Source of the DNA: VXOI01 sp965197575
GTDB lineage: Bacteria; Chloroflexota; Dehalococcoidia; Lucifugimonadales; UBA3495
DNA length: 64,000 nucleotides
Reading direction: 5' to 3'
NCBI GenBank assembly: GCA_965197575.1
Contig: OZ240214.1
Location: 434,001-498,000, forward strand
Numbering within the stretch: position 1 is the first letter of the stretch; every line of letters begins with the position of its first letter. Below the pieces are notes generated by a model. The model did no database searches, was not told where the DNA came from, and was given only the letters and a program-made list of their open reading frames with translations. The position numbers were made by a program, and so were the translations under genes. Shown here piece by piece: positions 24,798-33,245 of the stretch.

Positions 24798-25667
24798 ATG
24801 ACGATCGCAGCACCCATTCCCTCGGTCAACTTCCATCTTTGGAAGCCCTGCAACATGAAGTGCCGGTTCTGCTTCGCTACCTTTCAGGACGTGGGACGGG
24901 ACACTCTGCCCAAGGGGCATCTGCCTCGTGAGGGCTGCCTTTCTGTGGTGGATGCGCTGGCCGGCGCGGGGTTCGACAAAATCAATTTCGCCGGCGGAGA
25001 ACCCACCCTCTGCCCCTGGCTCCCGGATCTGATACAGAGAGCCAAGGAACTGGGGTGCACCACGTCGATAGTCACCAATGGCAGCCGGATCTCCCCGGAG
25101 TGGCTGAATAGCGTGGGAGACTCCCTTGATTGGACCACAATCAGCATAGACACGTTGGACCCGCAAAAGCTGGAGGAGTCGGGGCGAATGACCCGAGACG
25201 GCCCTCTCGGCGAGTACGATTACCTGGGCGTCATTGATATGCTGAAGGAGCGGGGCATCCGCCTAAAAATCAACACCGTGGTAACGCGGAGCAATTGCGA
25301 CGAGGACCTGACCGGCTTCATCGCCAGGGCCCGTCCGGAGCGGTGGAAAGTGCTACAGGTCCTCCCGGTCAGGGGCCAGAACGACGGGCTGGTCGATGAC
25401 CAGGTGATTACTCCCGGGCAATTCGCCGGCTATATCGCCCGCAACCAGGGCGTGGAGAAGATGGGCGTCGCGGTGATTCCGGAGAGCAATGACCTGATGA
25501 CCGGGAGCTACGTGATGGTCGACCCAGCGGGACGGTTCTTCGACAACACGGCCGGCACTCACGTATACAGCCGCCCCATCAACCAAGTCGGTGTCGATGC
25601 CGCTTTGCGGGAGATTTCCACCGACCCCGGCAGATTCCGCTTGCGGGATGGCCTTTATGATTGGTGA
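24798..25667 (+). CDS. Prokaryotic viperin homologue (radical SAM, ddh-nucleotide synthase)
   Basis: The 289-residue protein is a radical SAM enzyme with CxxxCxxC at Cys18, Cys22 and Cys25 ('WKPCNMKCRFCFATF'). It shares the viperin-specific pattern: 'SVNFHLWKPCN' at the start, 'GFDKINFAGGEPTL' (SAM-binding GGEP), 'LKINTVVTRSNCDEDL', 'RWKVLQVLPVRGQND' and the C-terminal 'DPAGRFFDNTAG' and 'QVGVDAALREI' segment. Viperins convert CTP, UTP or GTP to 3'-deoxy-3',4'-didehydro nucleotides that stop viral RNA synthesis. The nucleotide used here cannot be read from sequence. It is followed after 16 bp by the HTH-TPR gene, probably co-transcribed. The upstream 290 bp contain no gene. The protein is intact, with only a weak ribosome site (GGGGTCGAG). 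Confidence 0.92.
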   Translation: MTIAAPIPSVNFHLWKPCNMKCRFCFATFQDVGRDTLPKGHLPREGCLSVVDALAGAGFDKINFAGGEPTLCPWLPDLIQRAKELGCTTSIVTNGSRISPEWLNSVGDSLDWTTISIDTLDPQKLEESGRMTRDGPLGEYDYLGVIDMLKERGIRLKINTVVTRSNCDEDLTGFIARARPERWKVLQVLPVRGQNDGLVDDQVITPGQFAGYIARNQGVEKMGVAVIPESNDLMTGSYVMVDPAGRFFDNTAGTHVYSRPINQVGVDAALREISTDPGRFRLRDGLYDW

Positions 25668-25683
25668 AGAGCAAGAGGAAATC

Positions 25684-28248
25684 ATGCCAGAACGTGAAAT
25701 TATGCCCCGACTCCCCACCAGCGGTCAGGTAATCGGAGCCTTGGCAACGAGGTTGGGCATCAGTCATCCGGTTCTCCAGAAAAGAACCACCCGCCGGTAC
25801 TTCGCCGCCGATCCGGAACGCTTGGTGAAAGATACCAGCAGGGCCCAGATCATCGGTGCAATAGCGGAGGAGTTGACCGCCTCCGGTCTCATCACGTCAT
25901 CGCAGACGAGGGACAATAACTACGAGCTTGGGCCTGCGCTTGTCTCAATGCTGCAGTGGCACGCGGATGACTGGGATTTGTTCCGGTCGTTCATCCGCCG
26001 ACGGACGATGAGCGTCCTGCCCAGCCATTTGCCGAAGATCTGGGGAGTGTACGTCAGGCTTGCCGTGATCGACCTGGCCCTCAGGGTGGCCGCCCACCTA
26101 CATCTCGCCGGATCTTCTCCCGCAGTACTGGCTCTGCTTGACTCGGTGAGCATCAGCTCCCGTGGAGATTACCTGAACCGAAAACGCCAACAGGCAGGGA
26201 TCTCCCTGGAAGGTCTTGCCGAGGCGGTTGAAGTTACCAACAACTCCGTGGACGGCTGGATGTACCGCGGCGTACGGCCGTCCAATGACAATTTGGCCAG
26301 GATAGCCGAAACGCTGGCCAGCCGTATCGAAGGATCAACTGCGGCAAACATCTCCCTTGAACTGCGCTCCCTCTACTGGATAAGCGACGTGGCCGCCCTG
26401 CTGAGCGAACACATAGGGGTTGAGGCGGTGGCCGAGGCCATCGGGCGGTTGCGCCGGTACGCCGAGGAAACACATCGCACAATTGAGGACCGGTTTACTG
26501 GCGAAGACCGGGCAGCGGACCTTGCCGTCTTGGCTGACCTGGGCGTTGGCGCCCGTATTGCAGAGCCTCTGCTATCGGCCTTGATCGAACAGGAACGTGA
26601 TGATGAATGGAGGGAGGACCTACGGGCCACCGGGATCGACCGGATCCGACGCGTTCTATCGATCAATCTGAGAGTTCACAGTGACGACGTGGATGCCCAA
26701 TTACAGAGGAACGAGGGACGGCCACTTGAAGACCAGGACGCGATCAATTCCGAAGCTCATGCTCATTACCGGCGCTCCCTGGACCTTGAGGTACGCGGAG
26801 AATCTGACGAAGCTTTGGCAGAGGCGGAAAGGGCGGCCCGGCTCGAGCCACTGGCCCCAGCCTATCAATTCAGGTTGGGGTGGCTGAAGACCAGATCTTG
26901 CATCTGGGGCGAAGAGACGGCCCTCGTCGACGAGGGCCTGGGTGCATTATGGCTGGCGGTGACGCTTGATCCCACCTGGATAGCCCCATGGACCGAGATC
27001 GGGGCGACTCTGCATCACACCGGGAGATCGGCAGAAGCGGTCGTGCATTTGCGGAACGTAAAACCGGAATGCGGCCCATTGGACGCCCATTACCACAGTA
27101 CCTTGGGTGCCGCGTGTTGGAAGGCGGGTGATCTGCCCAGGGCCTTGGTTGCGTTCGAGGCGTCTCTTGTACTCGACCCTGAGGAGACGTCAGCTCTGCT
27201 GGCGGCCTCGGAAATCGCCCTCTTGATCGGCGACGATGAAAAGCATAGGCGGTACCTCCGATTGGCCCGGCATTTCGGAGCGGATGAGGGCACCCTGGAA
27301 TTCTGGGAACTGCTCCGGGAATTCGGTTGGGAACCCCAGGAGAATGCCGATACTGCCGAGTACGACCGGAAGATCGCCGTCATGGACTCCGTTATCAGGC
27401 TGAACCCCGCCGACGGCCATGCTCACCTCACCAGGGGTCTGGCGCACTTCGCCAGGGGTGACGACGACATGGCCATGTCGGACATTGACGTTGTTTTGGA
27501 GCAGGACCCGGATAATGCGACCGCTTACATGCTGCGGGGCATTCTGTTTGGAAACCGGAAGCAGTGGGACCGGATGGTCGCAGACATGAGCGAACTCATC
27601 CGGCTCAGGCCTGATGATGCTCTGGCACACTACCACCGGGGACAGGCCTACGGTGAACAGGACGCGCTGGACCAGGCGCTGGCCGACTTGTGCGAAGCCG
27701 TCCGTCTCGATCCCGGCCTCGCCGATGCCTACCGCGTCCGGGGCGACTGCCTCCGGTACAAAGAAGAATACGACGGAGCTATCGGTGACTTCGACACAGC
27801 TCTGCGGCTGGACCCCGGGAACGCAGCCGCCCACCTGGGTAGGGGAGGGGCATATCGCATGAAGGGTGATCTTGATCAAGCCATCGCTGATTACGATGCT
27901 GCGGTGCTCCTCAAACCTGCAGAACCGCTTGGGTACCGGTTCCGTGCGGACGCCCATGTCGCCAAGGGGGAATATGACTTGGTAATCGCAGACTGCGGCA
28001 GGGTATTGAAACTCAGTCCCCACGACCCGATAGCTCATTTCACCCGCGGCAATGCGCACCTGTTCAATGGGAATCTGGAACTGGCGCTGGCAGACTTCAA
28101 TGCGGCGGTTGAATCCGACCCCACCAGCGGCCGTTCCACCTACGGCCGCGGTCTGGTCCGTCTGTTGATGGGAGACGATGGTGGCGCTGAGGAGGACTTT
28201 CAGCTCGCCCGCGACCTGGGCTACGAAGACCAAGACCCGGATTGCTGA
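25684..28248 (+). CDS. HTH-TPR protein paired with viperin (novel association)
   Basis: Starting at the ATG at 25684 (GAGGAAATC upstream), the 854-residue protein has three parts. Residues 1-150 are helical with no recognised family ('VIGALATRLGISHPVL', 'WDLFRSFIRRRTMSVLPSHL'). Residues ~160-215 form an XRE-like HTH ('RKRQQAGISLEGLAEAVEVT', 'NSVDGWMYRGVRPSNDN'). From residue ~355 to the end there are about ten TPR units, such as 'DALAHYHRGQAYGEQDALDQ' and 'AAHLGRGGAYRMKGDLDQAI'. TPRs bind peptides, so a sensor-regulator or scaffold role is plausible; an HTH in front suggests regulation of the locus. There is no nuclease, kinase or membrane motif. Only 16 bp separate it from viperin, which implies a shared transcript and function. 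Confidence 0.88.
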   Translation: MPEREIMPRLPTSGQVIGALATRLGISHPVLQKRTTRRYFAADPERLVKDTSRAQIIGAIAEELTASGLITSSQTRDNNYELGPALVSMLQWHADDWDLFRSFIRRRTMSVLPSHLPKIWGVYVRLAVIDLALRVAAHLHLAGSSPAVLALLDSVSISSRGDYLNRKRQQAGISLEGLAEAVEVTNNSVDGWMYRGVRPSNDNLARIAETLASRIEGSTAANISLELRSLYWISDVAALLSEHIGVEAVAEAIGRLRRYAEETHRTIEDRFTGEDRAADLAVLADLGVGARIAEPLLSALIEQERDDEWREDLRATGIDRIRRVLSINLRVHSDDVDAQLQRNEGRPLEDQDAINSEAHAHYRRSLDLEVRGESDEALAEAERAARLEPLAPAYQFRLGWLKTRSCIWGEETALVDEGLGALWLAVTLDPTWIAPWTEIGATLHHTGRSAEAVVHLRNVKPECGPLDAHYHSTLGAACWKAGDLPRALVAFEASLVLDPEETSALLAASEIALLIGDDEKHRRYLRLARHFGADEGTLEFWELLREFGWEPQENADTAEYDRKIAVMDSVIRLNPADGHAHLTRGLAHFARGDDDMAMSDIDVVLEQDPDNATAYMLRGILFGNRKQWDRMVADMSELIRLRPDDALAHYHRGQAYGEQDALDQALADLCEAVRLDPGLADAYRVRGDCLRYKEEYDGAIGDFDTALRLDPGNAAAHLGRGGAYRMKGDLDQAIADYDAAVLLKPAEPLGYRFRADAHVAKGEYDLVIADCGRVLKLSPHDPIAHFTRGNAHLFNGNLELALADFNAAVESDPTSGRSTYGRGLVRLLMGDDGGAEEDFQLARDLGYEDQDPDC

Positions 28249-28492
28249 AGTTGAGGGGCTGCTACACCCCCTTGCCGATGAGCCTGTAGGAAACAGTGCG
28301 GGTTCGTACGGCTGCCAGGCCTGCAAATGGACTGGATGGTACTCCATTTGCGGACCTTGTCGGCCATTTGCGCTTATCCGCGATTTTGGAAAGCCACCCT
28401 GCCAATTCCCGCCCTGCCCAGTCTTGCGCACCCGCCTTCCGTCCGCTATATTTGCGCCATAACTTTCCAAAGGGTAACTATACGACGGTAGG

Positions 28493-29044
28493 ATGCCCCG
28501 TAGTCTCAAGAGAATCCCCGACTACTTCACCGAAGAGGAAGCCGACGCCCTTGTCGACGCCGCTCCCTCCTACCCGACCCGCATGGCATTCCGGATCATG
28601 CTCAGGACCGGCCTGAGGGTGTCCGAGGCCCTGGCGCTGCGGCGCGTGGACCTGCGCCTAGACCAGGACCCGCCGATCATCGTGGTCCAGGCCGACTCAC
28701 CGGGCAACAAGGCCAGGAAGGGCCGGGAGGTCCCTGTGCCGGCCGACTTGGTCGAGAGCCTCCGCGACCTTGCGTCATTTCATTCCAAGCACCATTACCG
28801 TCCGATGATGGACATTTCGCGCCAGCGGATCGGCCAGGTGATGAAGGAGGCGGCGGTCCAGGCAGGGATCGACCCGGCCAGGGCCCACCCCCACGCCTTC
28901 CGGCATACCTACGGCCGCAACTGCGTCCTGCGAGGGGTTCCGATCTCAGTACTGCAGAAATGGCTGGGCCACGCCTCGATGGTCGACACGCAGCGCTACG
29001 TCGAACTGGCCGGGGCTCACCACGAATGGGTGCGCCGATTGTGA
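28493..29044 (+). CDS. Tyrosine recombinase/integrase, catalytic domain only
   Basis: The 183 residues contain the full tyrosine-recombinase set: 'MLRTGLRVSEALALRRVDL' (Arg), 'GNKARKGREVPVPADL' (Lys), 'HPHAFRHTYGRN' (His-x-x-Arg), 'QKWLGHASMVDTQRYVEL' (His and nucleophile Tyr). The N-terminal core-binding domain (about 100 residues in XerC/D) is absent. Such short forms occur in archaea and in small mobile units. It could mobilise the viperin segment or be a remnant. A start with no obvious ribosome site is preceded by 'GGTAGG'. Confidence 0.85.
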   Translation: MPRSLKRIPDYFTEEEADALVDAAPSYPTRMAFRIMLRTGLRVSEALALRRVDLRLDQDPPIIVVQADSPGNKARKGREVPVPADLVESLRDLASFHSKHHYRPMMDISRQRIGQVMKEAAVQAGIDPARAHPHAFRHTYGRNCVLRGVPISVLQKWLGHASMVDTQRYVELAGAHHEWVRRL

Positions 29045-29184
29045 GCGTATTTGTTGAGCGCCGTCGCAAAGCTGAGGATCCGCCAATCGCGACGTCGCGC
29101 AAAAAGCGCCCGTTTGTTGGGCGGGAAGACTTCCCCTTAACATTGACGTTTAGTTGTGGCTCTTACATGACAGGGAGATGAGTC

Positions 29185-29850
29185 ATGAGCTTTTGGGATG
29201 ATTACCTTGGTGCCCCTCCCTTCGAAGTTATGTCCTTGTTCCCTGGTGACCCGTCGGATACCCACATTGTTCTCTGGCGGGGGCACGAGGACTTCGACGT
29301 CAAGGAACTGTGGGACTTCGATCCGGGTATAGATTGGCATGACAGACCACCCTCCCTTCCCGACTTCGTAAAGTACGGTGGCAAGACCCTGTGCGGGCTC
29401 CGCGTCGAGTCGGGACGGAACATGTACGGTGTCCGTTGGTCGGCGTTCGCTGACCATATTGGCGAGGGTGGGAGAGACCCCGCGCTGCTGGATATGCACG
29501 GAGTGACGTGCATGGTTTGTCGCAACAAGTTGATGTATGGCATCAGCCGTATCATCAGGAGGTTGACCCAACTCCGGGATGCCGTGGGCGAGGACTACGT
29601 TCAAAAACGCCCACTGGTGCATGGGAAAAAGGTCCTTTCACAGAACAGTCTTGGTCGGGGCATAACAAGCCAGGCGTATCAACGGCGGTGCACCGCCGCA
29701 AACGAAGAGGTTAATCCCCAGTTGGCAGACGACGTAGAGGAGTTTGATCGCATCACTTGTCCTGACTGTATAGCAAACATACGGGCTGACACCGCATATG
29801 GCCGGGCTCGTAAGCAATCTGACAAGGAAGGTCGGGCTGGGGTTGGCTGA
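29185..29850 (+). CDS. Hypothetical zinc-binding protein
   Basis: The 221-residue protein starts 'MSFWDDYLGAPPFEVMSLF' and carries two CxxC pairs: 'GVTCMVCRNKLMYG' near residue 112 and 'RITCPDCIANIRAD' near 193, likely one zinc site. An acidic, aromatic N-terminal half ('HEDFDVKELWDFDPGIDWHD') gives no hit to a known domain. A ribosome site (CAGGGAGATG) is present. It overlaps the next gene by 53 bp, so the two are likely translated together. Function is unknown. Confidence 0.6.
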   Translation: MSFWDDYLGAPPFEVMSLFPGDPSDTHIVLWRGHEDFDVKELWDFDPGIDWHDRPPSLPDFVKYGGKTLCGLRVESGRNMYGVRWSAFADHIGEGGRDPALLDMHGVTCMVCRNKLMYGISRIIRRLTQLRDAVGEDYVQKRPLVHGKKVLSQNSLGRGITSQAYQRRCTAANEEVNPQLADDVEEFDRITCPDCIANIRADTAYGRARKQSDKEGRAGVG

Positions 29851-30535
29851 GGAGATTACCGAGGTTTTCATAGGAACAAGACGTCCGAGTGGGATGGTTT
29901 CCCTGGCCTATATAGGTAGGCCCCCCGCGCCTGACGTGCCCGGCGCGGTCCAGCGTGTGCTGGAGGAGTTTATAGATGAATGCCACTCGGTTTTTATATG
30001 CTACTTCGGGGCAGTCATGGGCATGGACAATACCAGAGACATTTTTGCCCAGGCATACGAAGGGAACACCCCAGTGACAATCGAGCTATCCGACAACGAT
30101 GCCACCGACCTTGTCCGCACGAGGATTCTGGGTAACGAGGCTATCGAGATGTTCTCCAGTGAGGGCAGATTCGAGAAACTTCAGGCGAGGTCTTTTGTTA
30201 TTGCCATTTTCACAGAGTGGGAAGCCGTTACCCGCCGAAGACTCGCAACACTTCTTGGTGTCAAACCGGAAGACGTACAGTCCAATCTTATGGGTGACTG
30301 GAGGCGCTTGAGGAATTGGTTAGTCCACAAAGATGGCGACGCGGAGAAACAATACTTCGACGCTGGGGAGGGGTTGGCCAGACATCTGGGCTCGCGGCGT
30401 GGAGAACCTGAAATCTCAACTTCGGAAGTATTCAAGCTAATCGAGCAACTAAGGTCTTTGGTGGTGATAGTGAATCCAGGAAACGTCGAGCTATACTTCC
30501 CTTCTGCGATGTTTAGCCATGAGCAACGCTTCTGA
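29798..30535 (+). CDS. Hypothetical protein with HEPN-type RNxxxH motif
   Basis: The 245-residue protein has an N-terminal mixed domain ('RRPSGMVSLAYIGRPPAPDV', 'VIFICYFGAVMG'-like strand) and a C-terminal all-helical domain. In the latter 'SFVIAIFTEWEAVTRRRLAT' is followed by 'GDWRRLRNWLVHKDGDA', which contains R-N-x-x-x-H (residues ~172-177), the active-site motif of HEPN ribonucleases. HEPN proteins are toxins or effectors in many immunity systems. The match is to a short motif and a helical context, not a full family. The start may instead be the ATG at 29894, which removes the overlap with the preceding gene. Confidence 0.6.
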   Translation: MAGLVSNLTRKVGLGLAEEITEVFIGTRRPSGMVSLAYIGRPPAPDVPGAVQRVLEEFIDECHSVFICYFGAVMGMDNTRDIFAQAYEGNTPVTIELSDNDATDLVRTRILGNEAIEMFSSEGRFEKLQARSFVIAIFTEWEAVTRRRLATLLGVKPEDVQSNLMGDWRRLRNWLVHKDGDAEKQYFDAGEGLARHLGSRRGEPEISTSEVFKLIEQLRSLVVIVNPGNVELYFPSAMFSHEQRF

Positions 30536-30639
30536 CCACGCCGGCCGTTATAGGCAGCAGGCTGTAGTCAAGGGAAACATAATGGGCCTAGCGAGGCCGA
30601 AATACGCCCGCTTGTTGAGCGGGAGGAGATATAGAGATC

Positions 30640-30876
30640 ATGCCAGTCCTCAGAGCCACAGGCCGGCACACAGCCAGAGACGTAAGCCTAATTAGCGACG
30701 AAGGGAAGGTTTTGCTGTCATGGCACTGTTCAACTCTGACACAAACTCGATTGCTTGTTAATGAGATCAGGAAAGAATGGGGCAAACCACTAGAAATACA
30801 AATAGAGGGAGTACGCATAAAGCAAGCACGAAAGCGCGACGGGGCGCTGGAACCAGCCGAGCAAGATGAGGAGTAA
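30640..30876 (+). CDS. Hypothetical protein, 78 residues
   Basis: A short basic/acidic protein, 'RDVSLISDEGKVLLSWHCST' then 'NEIRKEWGKPLEIQIEGVRI', with an acidic tail. GGGAGGAGATATAGAGATC precedes the ATG. It is in the same direction as, and 104 bp after, the HEPN-like gene. No family is recognised. Confidence 0.45.
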   Translation: MPVLRATGRHTARDVSLISDEGKVLLSWHCSTLTQTRLLVNEIRKEWGKPLEIQIEGVRIKQARKRDGALEPAEQDEE

Positions 30877-31099
30877 AGCTTCTATGCCTGTAATGCTTGA
30901 GTTCGTCTACAGCAGAAGTGCTGGTGTGCCGATGAGTACACGACTGCTAGGATAAGTCGAAAGAATCACTTTGACGTCGCAACCCTCAAAAATACGTTAG
31001 CAGAGTACCGCCATCAGGATTAGCCCCAATCCACCGGACGAGTGGGTGTAAGAGGCCATCTGAAGGGGCGAAAAGGTGCTCCTCTAAATCTGGGATAAT

Positions 31100-31562
31100 G
31101 GTTTTGTAACGGCAACCCGACCCCAGAGAGGGAGCACTCAATAGATGCTACCACGCAACCACCTCACTGCATCCAAGTCGCCTTCGACGATCACCGCCTG
31201 GTGGACAATGCCGGCCTGCTCCTCCCAGCCACCGGCCCTGCACCTCGGTCTTTCCCAACTGGTACAGCAGCGCCTGGACCTTGGCGATGCGCCGGGCCGG
31301 GCCAACACCGGCGACAAGATGATGACCCTGGTCGCTTCCGCGCTGGCTGGCGGCGACTGCATCGACGACGCCGATGCGCTGCGCGCCGGCGGGACGGGCT
31401 GCGCTCTCGGCTGCATGGTCAAGGCGCCATCCACCCTGGGGACCTTCCTGCGCAGCTTCCGGTGGGGCCATGTCCGCCAGCTGGCCCGGGCCTGGGCCGC
31501 CGGGGCGGGACCCGGCGACGCGCCGTTCACCATCGACCTCGATTCGACCATCTGCGAGACCT
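31100..31562 (+). pseudogene. IS1380-family transposase, N-terminal part, cut by IS110 array
   Basis: Two frames combine to an IS1380 N-terminus: 'IQVAFDDHRLVDNAGLLLPA' up to about 31245 and then, after a shift, 'LHLGLSQLVQQRLDLGDAPG', 'MMTLVASALAGGDCIDDADA', 'TLGTFLRSFRWGHVRQLARA' and 'FTIDLDSTICET', where the first catalytic Asp is. The frame is interrupted at 31562 by the IS110 array and resumes at 36677 with 'YGLAKEGARHHGYTGKRGYH'. The upstream 40 bp are the IS1380 leader. Confidence 0.8.
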
Positions 31563-31580
31563 CCCGACTAACAGGGTTTT

Positions 31581-32975
31581 TCAGAGCGCGGCCGCCGCCG
31601 GTTTGAAAGGCAGGCCGGTATCCTGGTGCTCACCATCGGACACGGGCACCAGCTGGTAGCCCAGTTGCGCCGCCCGACGCTTGGCCGCGCGCAACGCCCG
31701 CTGCTGATACTGACTTTCGTAGTATTCGGTGCCAGCGTCCACGTACTCTTGGCCATGCCTCAGCATGGAGTAGATGAGCCTGGCCAGCTTGTGCGCCGTG
31801 GCTGTGATGGCCTTGGGCGCTCCCAGATGGGCTTTCTTCCGGCGCAGGAAGGCGCCCAAGGCACTGTTGGAGCGGTGCAGCGCGTTGGCCGCCAGACGCA
31901 GCGCCGCCGCGGCCCGGTTGCCGCTGGCCTTGGTCTTTGAGCTCATGACCCGGCCGCCGGTGATGCGGTTGTTGGGACTCAGCCCCAGCCAGGAGGCGAA
32001 GTGCTTGGCGCTGGGCCATTTGGTCATATCGGCGCCAATCTCGCTGATCACCTTCAGGGCTGTGTACGCGTCCACGCCGTCGATCCTGGTCAGATCCACT
32101 CCCGTCATCCGATATAGTTGGCCTTGGACATCGAAGCGGGGCGCGTTCTTCTGATTGCGCTTCTTGCCGTTGGGAGCCGGAGGCTCACCGTCGCTGCGGT
32201 CTTCAAACTGCTCCAGTTGGGCTTCAATCTCCCGGTCGCACTCGGCAATCCTGGCCTGATACGCCCGGTACAGCTCCAGGGCCTGGGTCAGCTCGAAGAT
32301 GTGCTCCCCCCGCCAATGCCCCTGCAGCGACTTGGCGATGGTCGCCTCGTCGGCCTTGATCCTGCGGTCGCGCAGCCGCGCCAGCGTCCGGGGGTCCCTT
32401 TCCCCGCCCACGATGGCCTCGATGATGTCCATGCCGGTCTTGCCCGTGATGTCTCTGATGACGTGCTGGAGCTTCACGTTCATCTGGGTCAAGGCCTTCT
32501 GCATATGCTGGATGTGGTGGGAAGCGTACTCCACCAGCATGGCCCGCTGCCGCAGGTAGCTGCGCAGGCGCCGGATGTCCCCGTCAGGCCGGAAGGCTCC
32601 CGACAGCAGGCCGTAGGTGTGCAACTGCTGCAGCCACTGGCAGTCCTGCACGTCGGTCTTGCGCCCGGGCACGTTCTTGATGCGGCGCGGGTCCACCAGC
32701 ATCACCTCGAAACCCCGCTCCTCCAGCACCGCAAACAGTGGTATCCAGTACACTCCCGTCGACTCCATGACCACGGCCTCCACGCCGCACTCCATCAGCC
32801 AATCGGCCAGGCGATACAGGTCAGCCGTGAAGGCCTCAAACTCCTGCACCGGCTGCTCCGTCCGGTCGGCGGGAACCGCGACGAAATGGCTGGTGGCGCC
32901 CACGTCGATGCCCGCCGCGTTCAGGTTCAGCTGGGACAGCCCCGCCGGCTCTGCGCCACTCTTGCTTCTGCTCAT
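31581..32975 (-). CDS. IS110-family transposase, copy 1
   Basis: The 464-residue protein has the RuvC-like DEDD domain at the N-terminus ('NAAGIDVGATSHFVAVPADR' with the first Asp, 'VEAVVMESTGVYWIPLFAVL' with Glu, 'RRIKNVPGRKTDVQDCQWLQ' with Asp). The C-terminal Tnp_20 domain follows with 'LTRIDGVDAYTALKVISEIG' and 'FASWLGLSPNNRITGGRV', which holds the catalytic Ser region. The start at 32975 is chosen because it has a good ribosome site (GGAGGGAC) and matches copy 2. Upstream frame extension is open only because the leader lacks stops. The copy is apparently intact. IS110 enzymes are guided to donor and target by a bridge RNA. Confidence 0.93.
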   Translation of the reverse strand: MSRSKSGAEPAGLSQLNLNAAGIDVGATSHFVAVPADRTEQPVQEFEAFTADLYRLADWLMECGVEAVVMESTGVYWIPLFAVLEERGFEVMLVDPRRIKNVPGRKTDVQDCQWLQQLHTYGLLSGAFRPDGDIRRLRSYLRQRAMLVEYASHHIQHMQKALTQMNVKLQHVIRDITGKTGMDIIEAIVGGERDPRTLARLRDRRIKADEATIAKSLQGHWRGEHIFELTQALELYRAYQARIAECDREIEAQLEQFEDRSDGEPPAPNGKKRNQKNAPRFDVQGQLYRMTGVDLTRIDGVDAYTALKVISEIGADMTKWPSAKHFASWLGLSPNNRITGGRVMSSKTKASGNRAAAALRLAANALHRSNSALGAFLRRKKAHLGAPKAITATAHKLARLIYSMLRHGQEYVDAGTEYYESQYQQRALRAAKRRAAQLGYQLVPVSDGEHQDTGLPFKPAAAAL

Positions 32976-33236
32976 CAGTCCCTCCACGATTACCGTGTAG
33001 GCGGGTCGCCGGAGGGAGCCACCGACAACGTACAGTCTCCCGAACGGGATCGCCTCTGGTGGGGCGTCACCAATGATGCAGTCGCACGACTCCCGGACCA
33101 CGCTACCCAACGGGCAATACGCACCAGTGTCTGCTCGGTCTTGGTCCGGACGACACGCCTCGCCATGAGCATACATTCTGGGCGTGCTCACCAGTTAGTC
33201 GCCTCTGCACAGGCCGGGCACGGGCATAACTTTGCT
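32976..33236 (-). ncRNA. Candidate IS110 bridge RNA region, copy 1
   Basis: The 260-bp untranslated leader between the left end and the transposase start is strongly conserved among the three copies, especially GTCACCAATGATGCAGTC and 'ACCAGTGTCTGCTCGGTCTT'. It is the position of bridge RNAs in IS110-group elements. A short variable window (CGCTACCCA at 33101-33109) matches the left junction of this copy at only 6 of 9 bases. Confidence 0.5.
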
Positions 33237-33245
33237 CCTCACTAA

